This document shows positions 50,928-61,400 of a DNA stretch of 64,000 nucleotides, in pieces. The notes under the pieces are model-generated. The model did no database searches. It was not told the origin of the DNA and saw nothing but the letters and a program-made list of their open reading frames with translations. Source of the stretch: Amoebophrya sp. A120 (lineage: Eukaryota > Sar > Dinophyceae > Syndiniales > Amoebophryaceae); the NCBI GenBank assembly GCA_905178155.1, contig CAJINV010000001.1, forward strand, positions 362,637 to 426,636, read 5' to 3'. A program made the translations under genes and the position numbers. Position 1 is the stretch's first letter. Every line of letters begins with the position of its first letter.

Positions 50928-53900
50928 TCAACTACCGCCGATTTTTGACTGATCTGAATCTACACCAATTTCAGCGACTTTTTTCATACTCTCCACGAAC
51001 TGTCTCCCCGTAAGCGGTGCGCTTCCTTTGTGATCCCTCACCAAAGTTGCGGCGCCTCCAGGTCCATGGAGAATCTGATGCGACCCGCGGGTGTTCAGAC
51101 GCAACTGCTTGACACCGGACTCGGGATCGGTATCAATCCCAATCACTCCCACCCTTCGCAAAAGATGCAGCCCACGCTTCGTCTGCCGCCACTTCATTCG
51201 CTTCTGCGCAAGCACGTTGAGTACCGCCCGAACGCGTTCCAGGCGATCATCTTCAATGTAGTTACTGCTGCCAGCCCCATCCGCGGAGCCAAGACCACTC
51301 GGAGCCGTGTCTACAACTTTACTCGCTCCTGCAGATGAATTCGCATCCACCCAACGCAGACCGCATTTGCGCACAGACCGCCCCGTTGCTTCATCAGCGT
51401 CTTCTCCGTTATTCTCTTCCCAGGCTTCCCGAAATTTCCGTGCGCGATCGCGAGCGGTGTGAAGGTTGAATTTTCCGGCTTCACCACGAGTTTTAATCTT
51501 TGCTTTTGGCACCAAATGCTCCGCCGCCTGCACGTGAAGGTCCCGCAGCTTGTCATCGAGCCCTTGCTTGATCAGTGCAGCCGCCTCGGTCTGCAAACAG
51601 TCCAGCTCCGGGCCGAAGAGGCTCTGACTGCAGTCACCTAGCACTTGTTCCAGGGCCTCCGGATCGTCCCAGCCTATCAGGGCGGCCTGCACGAGCTCGG
51701 CGGCATTCAGATCCTCTGCGCCGACCGTCCTTGATGCGGGTGCGCCATCGTCATCGATGTCGCTCCAAAAAAGGTTCTCCAAGTATTTGTCCATCGGGTC
51801 TTCTGGGACTGGCAGGGCAAACGGAATGTGGCCAGTGATGCAGCGTCGATTTTGGTCCACGAAACCGAGAAGAGAATTCTGAACCAGGTACTCCTCGAGC
51901 GCCGTAATAATTTGTTGGTCCAGCGGTGTGGAGTCCCCGAGCACAATCCATTGCGGTGACGCCGACGCATGGGGATGAAACGCGTGAGAGAAGCCCGGGG
52001 CAGAAGAACAAGGACCGCAACTACCGGCACCGTGGAACAAAGCACCGAAGCACGCGCGCTGCCGACGCTCGCCCATAGCCGTAAGCCAATGCATCCGCTT
52101 CAAATTCCATCCAACATCGTAGTCGGTTTTGTCCAGAAGCGCGCCGTTTTCGTCGCGTTTACCGAAGAAAGCGATCTCCTCTGCCGTGTTAGTGCGGGAA
52201 AGGAATTGCTTCCGCATGCCGGAGACTTCGTTGCGGTTTCCAAAAAGGATGTGCGCCTGCGCGAAATGGTACTGATGGTTTGATAGGTCGGCAATAATCT
52301 CGGCATGTAGCTGTTCCTTCTCTGTTTCGGACAGCGGGCCTTCTCTCTCCTCCAGCCGCTTGGCCGCGGTCCCGAGGACAGACAACATTTTACAATTTCT
52401 CTTGCCAGCCGTAATAAACTCCTGAAAGTCCACGACTTCAACGGCTAGAAAGGAACCGGTCTCAATCTCGACAAAACTTTGCTGGAAAGGTTTGATTGAC
52501 GCCAGGAATCCACAGAGAACTGTATCATCGCACAGAGGATCATCGTCGTGTTTCTGGTGCTTTTTCTTCTTCTTCTTTCCGACACCCGCATCGACGGTCA
52601 TGCTCCTATTTCCAACATCATACAAGGGGACGCGGTCCGTGTGGAGAAACTTGTGCATGTCCTGTCGAGCACTGCTCCAGCATTGCGTATCCTTATCGGA
52701 GGACGAGGGCGTAGGCAATTGCATGAACGTTACAATTGGGCCGGACGACGGATGCCAGAACAGATAAAGCCAGCTTTCATCTGTTCCTTCTCGCGAGGAG
52801 TACACTGAACACGGAACACACCACTGCAGACGGTCCGCGATGACGTCCGGCACCGCTTGAGCGAAAAAAGATACGGCAAGCGCGCGGAGGAGGAACAAAC
52901 GGCGGCCCGCTTTGTCGTGTTTCGGTTCTCGCCCCAAAAACTCAAAGAGCCAACCAATCTGAAATAGGATGCGCCTCGTCTCTTCGTTCTCGAGCAGAAA
53001 GTCATCGCAAGTCGACCCAGGAACGTGAATATGCTTGAAACGGCGCACGCATCGCAGCAGCACCGTCGATAACGAGTGCGCAAGACTTTTTTGCGTTGTC
53101 ATCTTTCCGAGACTGCCCGGAACCAACGACGATATCCGAGAACTTTTCGTGTCGGGGAGCTTGCACTGTCTTCGGAGTCTGCGACATTCATCCTCATCCT
53201 TTTCTCTTCGATCGCGTACATCCGCGATGAACTGAAGTAACTGGTCATGCCGCTCTTCTGTGTAGCAGTTTTTGTAAGTCGACAGTCGGGCTACTCGACT
53301 GTCACGACCTGAAACAGCTTCGTCTTGTTTATTTTCGCACTCGCTTGGCTTCTCGGACGCCAAAACAATCCGGTGTTCAGCAAAATGGACTGCCTTCTTT
53401 AACTGGTTCCGCACTTTTCCCCGCAGGAAATAGTTCGTCTCGTTTTCTGTTGTAGAGCTAGCTGCCGTGACCCCCGGATCGCTGGGATCTTTCGCCCCAA
53501 CGCAACGCCGGTTTAGCAGCTCTTTTGCCCGAGTTACTGCGCTTCGCAACTTGTTGCGCGCGTCGGAAGCGGCGGTGCCGTTGTCGTGCGCGGCCCTCAG
53601 TTTATCAAGTAACTCGGAGGCTGCTGCCCGGGCGTCCTCTGCGCCACCGGCGTCGGCGCCGGTCTCTACCGCCAGTGCTGCCAGAAGCTCGTCATCGTGC
53701 TCAAAGAACGGGCAGTCGTCCAGCCGCCGCACGTCATGCACGGAGAATGTCCGCCGAAGGTTGTTGAGTAGCGGAATTTTTACATCAACGAAGGACTCGC
53801 CGTCCGAAGAGATCTGCACATCCTCAACGATGGCACGTTTCCCATTGAACTTGATCGCGTCCTCTTGGTCTGCACCATCGTTGCAAATGCGAATCTCCAC

Positions 53901-54749
53901 GACATCAAGCCGCATGATCAATGGCTGGAAATTCGACGCAAGAGAGACAGCTGAACTTCGCGGTGAAGATGCGGGAGTGTCGTGCACCATCAATTTGTCA
54001 ATTTCCGCTACACGTGAAGATATGTACTTCTGCTTTTCGTGGCTATGGACCCGTTGGTTGACGATTATCATATGCTGCGTTCGGCAGAAGCCCAAGGACG
54101 TGAAAGTTGATTTCGTATCGCTCGCTAAGAGGGTCCTACGCGGCCGCGGCGGACATGGGGCGTCTCCAAAAGGAAAAATGTCGACATAGGGCTCGTCAAG
54201 GTTCGCTATTTCGTACTCGCCCGTGGACACGAGTTCTTCTTCAGGTCCCTCCACGCCAGCAACCGACCACCCACTGGCCAATTCCTCGAATGTATTTTTC
54301 ACCCACTTGTCCAAAGTGTGAGCAGTTAAACAATGAGCTTCATCCTGCGAAGAAAAAATGTGCCGAGATTCGTGCTCCGGCTGTCCTCCTGCTTCTTCTT
54401 CTCGAGGTGGGTTTCGAGATGGTATGAAGTGCTCACCAGTGGGAATCAGGAAGCGCTGATTGTAAGCGAAAATCACAATTGTGTGCTTCTCCTTTGTCTT
54501 TTCCAAAAGAGAAATCATTTTCCTTTTCGCCGAGACTTTCAACTCTTCACAAAAGCATTGCTTTTCTAGCTCCTTTTGTGCGAGTTTCTTCGCTTGCTTT
54601 TCTAGTTCCTCCTGTGCGAATTTCTCCGCCAATGCCGGCGTGTTGAGCACAATCGTCGCCACTTGTTGGGCTAACAAGTCCTGACTCGGTGTCTGTGATG
54701 CCATTCTGACTGCTGTCAAACCATCTGCTTCATCTTCAATACTAGACAT
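50928..54749 (-). CDS. Paralogue C of the novel family, HicA-like C-terminus, intronless
   Basis: A single 1273-aa frame runs from the ATG at 54749. It is collinear with A and B: LTAHTLDKWVKN, DEPYVDIFPFGDAPCPPRPR, FTSLGFCRTQHMIIV, RRILFQIGWLFEFLG, LAVSFFAQAVPDV, ESWLYLFWHPSSGPIV, RMHWLTAMGERRQRACFGAL, DDPEALEQVLGD, KTRGEAGKFNLHTARDRARK. It ends with RQTKRGLHLLRRVGVIG and RGSHQILHGPGGAATLVRDH. The N-terminal 60 residues are Gln/Glu/Lys-rich and probably helical. The conservation of the C-terminal Gly-Ser-His in all three copies suggests it is functionally constrained. The function is unknown. Confidence 0.8.
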   Translation of the reverse strand: MSSIEDEADGLTAVRMASQTPSQDLLAQQVATIVLNTPALAEKFAQEELEKQAKKLAQKELEKQCFCEELKVSAKRKMISLLEKTKEKHTIVIFAYNQRFLIPTGEHFIPSRNPPREEEAGGQPEHESRHIFSSQDEAHCLTAHTLDKWVKNTFEELASGWSVAGVEGPEEELVSTGEYEIANLDEPYVDIFPFGDAPCPPRPRRTLLASDTKSTFTSLGFCRTQHMIIVNQRVHSHEKQKYISSRVAEIDKLMVHDTPASSPRSSAVSLASNFQPLIMRLDVVEIRICNDGADQEDAIKFNGKRAIVEDVQISSDGESFVDVKIPLLNNLRRTFSVHDVRRLDDCPFFEHDDELLAALAVETGADAGGAEDARAAASELLDKLRAAHDNGTAASDARNKLRSAVTRAKELLNRRCVGAKDPSDPGVTAASSTTENETNYFLRGKVRNQLKKAVHFAEHRIVLASEKPSECENKQDEAVSGRDSRVARLSTYKNCYTEERHDQLLQFIADVRDRREKDEDECRRLRRQCKLPDTKSSRISSLVPGSLGKMTTQKSLAHSLSTVLLRCVRRFKHIHVPGSTCDDFLLENEETRRILFQIGWLFEFLGREPKHDKAGRRLFLLRALAVSFFAQAVPDVIADRLQWCVPCSVYSSREGTDESWLYLFWHPSSGPIVTFMQLPTPSSSDKDTQCWSSARQDMHKFLHTDRVPLYDVGNRSMTVDAGVGKKKKKKHQKHDDDPLCDDTVLCGFLASIKPFQQSFVEIETGSFLAVEVVDFQEFITAGKRNCKMLSVLGTAAKRLEEREGPLSETEKEQLHAEIIADLSNHQYHFAQAHILFGNRNEVSGMRKQFLSRTNTAEEIAFFGKRDENGALLDKTDYDVGWNLKRMHWLTAMGERRQRACFGALFHGAGSCGPCSSAPGFSHAFHPHASASPQWIVLGDSTPLDQQIITALEEYLVQNSLLGFVDQNRRCITGHIPFALPVPEDPMDKYLENLFWSDIDDDGAPASRTVGAEDLNAAELVQAALIGWDDPEALEQVLGDCSQSLFGPELDCLQTEAAALIKQGLDDKLRDLHVQAAEHLVPKAKIKTRGEAGKFNLHTARDRARKFREAWEENNGEDADEATGRSVRKCGLRWVDANSSAGASKVVDTAPSGLGSADGAGSSNYIEDDRLERVRAVLNVLAQKRMKWRQTKRGLHLLRRVGVIGIDTDPESGVKQLRLNTRGSHQILHGPGGAATLVRDHKGSAPLTGRQFVESMKKVAEIGVDSDQSKIGGS

Positions 54750-55482
54750 TATGCATCTAAACCCGAACCCATCTCAAGTACCTAATTACCGACCGAGCCA
54801 CGTCCTTCGATGTAAGGATGGCGACCAAGGAGACCAACGAAGAGGGAAATCAAAGACCATGAACCGTTTCAAATTCCTGCAACACACACTCTCAATCAGT
54901 CGCACGCTGCGAGGACTGAAAAGCAGAACAAAAGAGAAAAATAGTGATAAAGCAAAGGCAAACGAGTACGAGAACAGAATTATTATGGATTCACACAGAA
55001 TGAGACACAGACAATCTGTTTCGCTATAAAATAATGATGATCATATCTTTTTCCTGCTCCATTCTGAAAGAATACAACAAAGAAAATGTTAACCCCAAAG
55101 ATTTGATTACATCTAGTGAGGAAATACTTAAATTGTGGACAAAAACATGACCATCACAAACACAATATTCGAGATCTTCAACTTTTGAGAACGAAAAAAA
55201 ACTGCATGTAAAAGTAAGTGCAAATCATAATCAAAATCAAGCGCGCTATTCTACAAACCGTGTACATACAAGCCTTACGTTGGTCACTCATGCCTCTGAG
55301 AATGAGTTTGATGCCTAGCCCTAGTACGTAGTACGCCTAGGTACCTCAACCACCGGAATAGAAAAAACAACCTGAACCTGATCAAACAAATTTGTAAAAA
55401 TTGAATCCTGAATAAAAACACTAGATAGAAGAAATTCGAATCCACATCTCATCAACTTCCATTTTGAATTTTCAACACTACA
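54750..55482. other. Intergenic, 0.73 kb, AT-rich, no gene seen
   Basis: This lies between the start of paralogue C and the stop of the 2429-aa gene. It contains a short direct repeat ctagccctagtacgtagtac at 55314-55335. No coding or RNA feature is supported. Confidence 0.5.
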
Positions 55483-58400
55483 TCACATCTTGTTAATCGT
55501 ACTTCTCCTCGGCGCTGGTGCGGACATGGCAAGTAAATTGTCCCCGTCCAGCAAGCCGTTGTCCGTTCGCGAAAACAATCGCTGCAACCGATGGGACGTT
55601 CGCGCGGCTTTGAAAACTCGATCCCCGTCTCCTTTCACTACGTCTTCCTCTCCATCCGCCTGTGTCTCCTCATCTCCATTTACCGGAAGAGATGTTGTCA
55701 ACGTGTTCGAAGTTGTAGCATCTCCGTTCGTGTAGTTCCCACCATACGGCCCGCCCCCGACCAGATGCGCGAAGATGTTCGGCACTTCTTGTTCCTCGGT
55801 TTCATCTGCAAAATCCACGCTTTTTTTCGACATCAACGACGCCCCACTCGTTTTGTTCGGCACCGGCGCGGGTGGCCCCGCTCGGGGCGTCACGCTGCTG
55901 ACATCCGTCGGGGAACTCACCGCGGCGAGCTGCTGCTCTTGTTCCGACCCAGTGGCGCTGGAGTTGTCGACAACCCGAGCGGTGGATCTTTTCCTGTTTT
56001 CCTGCGGGTCCACCATGGAACTAACGCCGCTTTTCAGCGCATTCTTTCCCGTGTTCGTAGAACGCGAAAAGCGGTTTCCTGTGACCCCTTTCACCATCTT
56101 CTGCAGCAACATCTGACTCTGCCGCTTCTTACTAACCGGGACTGTTGACCCACTGATGGCAGAAGCGGCGCCAGCGGTCGAGGCTTTGGAATTGCTGTTC
56201 AGGTTTTGCGCTCCTGGTTGTGTTCCATTTACAGCTCCACCCGTAGTTCCAGGATAGTCTGTATTGTCGTTAACACGCGAATTCGGATTGTAGTACCCGC
56301 CATTGTTGTAATTCGATTCGCTCAAGGCCGTGTCCTTACTGGCCCGCTTGCTCTGTAACACTTTCACCTGCATGATCCGGTCGAATTCCTTCTGTTCCTC
56401 TGGCTGCATGAAATGGTACAATGCGTGTAATGATTCCATGTGGTGGTGTTTGTGTTCCGTCTGCATGGACTTGCGAAGATGGTGGTGACTGTGGTGCTGT
56501 TTCCCGAAGCGTTTCGCGACCGCGCCCTGGACCTCCGGGTGCTGCGGGTGCTTCTTGTCACTGTCTAAATAGCTGCTGGTGTTATCAATACTAGAGCTCG
56601 AAGAGGACTCGGAGCCAGATTGCTGGGACGAGGATTCTCCGGACAGAGGGGACGAATCCGGCTTATTGTAGTTCCGACTGCTCGCGTTTCTGGAGGATGA
56701 CGACCCTCCGGTGTTGTTTCTTTCGTCCCGGGAGGAGTTTCTATCCTGCTGTTGAACCCTCGGACTACTCTTCGACGAGCTGCTGCGGGGCGACTTGATG
56801 TTCGCACTAGCCCTAGAAGTCTCTTTTTTCGACTTCCTCCCCTCAGCCTTCCCTTTCGAAGCGGTCGCTGCACTATCCGTCTGCAAATCGATGCCAAGTT
56901 CGAAAAAGGTGGAGAATCTCTGCCCCATACCTTCCTCCGGCACAGAAATGTTGTCGTTATTCTCCGTGGTCTTGCTCGATCGTTCGCTCGCGGCCAATAA
57001 CTGTTGTCTGGAGGAGCGGGCGGCGGCAGCGGACAGAGTGGTCTGAAGCTGTTTCTTCGGAGGAGCGACGGCACTGGTATCGGCCTTTCCAGCGCCTGAT
57101 TGCGCAGTTGTACTACCACCTTGTGGCAACTTCAACGCGGTCGCGGGCATTCCGCCCGTGATCTGCGTGAACAGTTCTCCCGGCGTCACATCCGGATCGT
57201 ATTGTCCCAAAACATCCCGCAACTGCGTCTTTCCAACGCCCTGGCTGAACCCCCCGACGAGCTGCGACACGCCGAGGAAGTCCCCGAGTGAAGGACTCAC
57301 GATCGGGACCTTTTTCGCCGGAGAGACACTACCACTGCTCACAGGTAAAGAAATCTGGGCCAGCGGCTGCCCGTTGCTCTTCGCCATCTTCGGCGGTGTG
57401 GAGCCCGCGCGCTTCAACACTTTCCGGCTTTGCGAAAACTGCTTGTCGGCCAGATTCTTGGGGATCTGCGCACCCGCGAGAACATTTGTCGACGGCGCCC
57501 GCGGCGTCCTCGGAGTAATGACCTGGAACGGCACCACGCTCTTGGCTTCGCGCTTCTTGCGCTCCTCCTCCTGCAACTCGCGGAATTCCTGCTGCAATTC
57601 GTCCAAACCTCGCAAAGGCCCGACTTGCAGCGGGTCCCCCGGCCGACTCGTCGTGCGGATCTCCTGCGCTGCGGCTGCAGAAGACACACCGCCGCCTGAT
57701 TTCCCAAACGGTTTCTTCGCCTTCCTCCCCGCATCTACGCCGGACGCCGACAGGCGCGGCGACACCACGTTCATTTTCTGCCACGCGCCCGACTGCCGAG
57801 CAGAGGGAGATGATCCAACGCTGAGGAACGGAACGGCAGCCGCCCGCATAGGGCTGCTGGTTGTACCAACACTTGGAGACCGCGACCTCGTCTCCGGTGC
57901 GACCGTGCCAACTGTCGCAACCCTGTACTCCAGTTCCTTCAACAACTTCGCGATTTCCTCCTTCTTCACTTTCTCCTCCGCCGTCGGAATCGCTTTTCCC
58001 GCAGCGGACAAATCATCCAAAGCCGCTTTCACCGACTTCACCAGCTGCATGGCCCCCGCAGCCTGCCGGCCCCCGACGAACGCCGGAGGGGGAGTCGAAA
58101 TCCCGCGCGGCGTTGGCAAATCGGAAATCCGCAGAAAGTCCAGCCCATCACCGAGGTTCAAGGCCGCCTCCTGCGTCCCCGGCGGGCAAAACGCCTCGAC
58201 CGCGACAGACAGACCGATTCTCGGGCCGGTTTTCCGGTGTCCGTTCTTCAAACCGTGGTAGAAGGCCGTCGCGGGGTCGAACAAACCCGTCTCCACCTGC
58301 GCGGCGGGGACCAAAGAAAGCCACAACGGTGCAGAGTCCTTCCCCGCCTTCGTCGTTCGTGCGGAATGCTTTAAGGAGATGATCGCAACGTACTCCATTT

Positions 58401-61400
58401 CATCGCCGTCCTGCGATTGTGTTTGATCCAATTCGAATTGTTCCTTCTCTGATTCCCCGTAGAATTTGAACTTGATATCGTCCTCTGTGATCGGCTTTCT
58501 CCGCAGCCGGAGCTTCACGAACTCATCCCGGGTAGCGAAACGGAGGGAGGAAGTAGAACCCGTTTGAGCAGCGGTAGACCCCCCGAACTTTTGCTCTCTG
58601 TACTCTTCCGTTTTATTCAAATCGCGGCCGGCTTGGTCGACGATGTGCGGGTGGTAGCCGATCAGCGTCTCGTACTTGTTGTTCTCCTGCAGGCCCTCCA
58701 AACCAGATAGTTTCAAATCCACCACGTACATCGGATCCGACCTTTTCTGCCCGGGGGGCACGACCTTCTGCCCCGCTTTCGCCTTCGGCGAGGCCACCGC
58801 CGCGACGACCGGCTGGATCTGCATGGTTTGCAGCTGTTTGGACCGCTTCACCTCCGGGCCCTGGAGCTGCACGGGTTCGATCCCCACTTCGACGTTGCCG
58901 ACACCTGCGGAGAATTTGAACTTCTTCCCGTCGGTGGAGTTGGTTTTCTCCACAACCGTCGGCTGCGTCAACCCCACCATGTCCGCCACCTCGTGCATCG
59001 ATCTCTTCCGCGGGTCCAGGTTGCTCGGAACGGCTGCAGCCTGCCGCCGCTCCTTCCGCTTCGGCGACCCGCTGCAGTCCCGCACGAAGCGCTGGACGAT
59101 TGACATCGTTTCCGGCGACTGCAGGCGGGCTTTCTCTCCCGCGTTCCAGGGCGGCTTCGGGGAGGCGCCCAGATGCGCACCGGTCATGACGTCTCTCCGC
59201 TTCGAAAAGAGACCGGAGTAGTTCTGCAATAATTGGGTCGCAGATAACTTTTTCGCAGCTGCCATCACGGGGAAGACTTCGTTTTCCGTGCGCAAAACGT
59301 CCGCCGGGTCGACGATCGCATGCGCGGAATTCCGGGGCCGGGGCTTGAAGAGTTCGGAACCCGGGCGGGAGCGGTCGGTTACTTTCTTGTGGTCCAGCTT
59401 CAGCAGCGGCTCCTGCAAGCCGCTGGACGGAGATTCCTGCTTCGCGCCCAGCCTCGTCCCGGCGATTTTTGAGGTGGTTTTCAAAATGCTCTCCTTCGAG
59501 GTGGGAGACGATTTCGTCAGCGCGGCGCGGAAATCACCGACTCCAACCTCGTAAGTCGTCCCCAGAACCGGATGCGGAGGTCCGGTCGTGAAAGGACCGG
59601 CCGAAGTAGAGCCAAGAGCAGCTCCACTGGTCCCTGTTGGCGTGCTCGGCGTCAGTCCACTTGGTGTTGTACTAGTTCCGCCCATCACCAGGAGATTGTG
59701 CTGTCCCCGCACCGGGCCTCGACGCGTCCGTGGCGGGAGCATGGGCGAGCGCTTCTCCTGCAGGCCGTGCTCCTGCAACCACTTCTCGGCAAAAATGTTC
59801 GTCGGCTCGCCGGATTCGCGCGCCGCGCGGATCTTTTCCAGCATCAATTCGTCCAACACCGGCGTTTTCGAAGCGGATTTATTCGCCTTGGACTGCCGGC
59901 GGATAGCGGGGGAGGTGGACGACGTCGGGCTGACGCTGCCGTCTGCGCCGGCTACCCCGGGGACCCTGTAGGGGTTCTTCGGGATCTTCAGACCCGCTTG
60001 GGGAACCAAGGGACTGACGGTCGACCCGAGATTCAGGTACTCGTTGTCGGCACTAGCGCGCTTCTTTTCCGCCTCCGCCCAGGCGGAAAATGCACCGGAC
60101 GGCGTCAACTCGCCGTGTTCGTCGACTTCGGGAGATGCATTACTTTGCTCGCCCAGCATGGCCATCCGCGCGTCCCTCTGCGCCTGCAGTTCCTTCTCGT
60201 TCAAGGCCCGCGCCTGCTGCGCCAAATGTTCCGTCAGCGATCGCAGTTGCGGGTGCGTTTCCGCGGCTAGCACCGTCAGTTCCTGCACTTTGTTCAGCAG
60301 TCGCCGGAACTCCGTGCTGGCAGCGGACGGGTCGCCGACGCGGGTGGGAAGTTTCCCCGCGTCCACCAACCAGGGGATTGTTAAAGCCTCCGCCTCGAAC
60401 TGCGGCGCCGGCATCTTTTCCGCGAAGGGGTCCGTAGTTGGGGAGGATGCAGTTGCCGGGGCCTGCGACCACAACTTCTTCTCCACCGCTTGCTTGGCCT
60501 GCTTCTTGATCAACGACGCGGCTTTCAGCGCCGCGCTGTTGCTATCCACGATGGTGCCGAACCGGGTGGGCCGGTTCGCTGGATCCTCACCAACGTCAAC
60601 GGTTGCAACCACAGGCCCAGAACTCTCATCCCGTGCTGTGTCTCCATTCGCAGCTGTGTCGTTAGCACCGCTAGCTGGAAAGATGTTCGACCAGAAGTCC
60701 GACGCGCCCTTCGCTTCTCCCTCAGGCAGCGGTTGCTTTCCGCCTTCCAGATCCGTGATCACGGCCCCGAGGTTCTCCTGCATCTCGCGCATCTTGTCCG
60801 GTACGTGCGGTTGGTCCAGCCGGGAGAGCGGCGGCACCGGAGCGATCTCCACACCCTCGAGAACACCGCTGGTCCGCAGATCCTTCGGGGAGACAGACGG
60901 ACTGGACTGTTGCGCGCCAGTTGTAGTTTTCACAGGCCCTTCCGCTTGCTCCTGTTCCTTCATCTGAGCTTGCATGTCCGGAATGTCGTCCTTGCTTTTC
61001 CCTGCGCGGCCTGCAGCTTCTTTCCAACTCACGCGGATTTTAGGCTTGATGTCATTCGCCGTTCTGGAAGTCAACTCCGCGGTCTTCCGGCTCACATCCG
61101 ACTGCATCTCGACCGCTTTCTGATACTGGTGCGGGTCGTACGCCGGCACTTTAGGCACCGGAGACAACTTTCGCCCACTCGGCACGGGGGAAAGAGTTGC
61201 GCTGCCCTGCCAACCCGGCGCGTCGAAAGACAGCGGTGAGGCGGTAAACATTCTTCCGCGGTACTGCGCAGCGGTGACAGCGGGCGTCGGAATCACGGTC
61301 GGGCCGCCCTTCATTTTCCCCTTCCCTCTCGCGTTGGCGTCGGATTTCGGACCGGGGGCTGTGGTGGCGTCACCTCCCCCAGCTTGTTCTTTTTCCTTGT

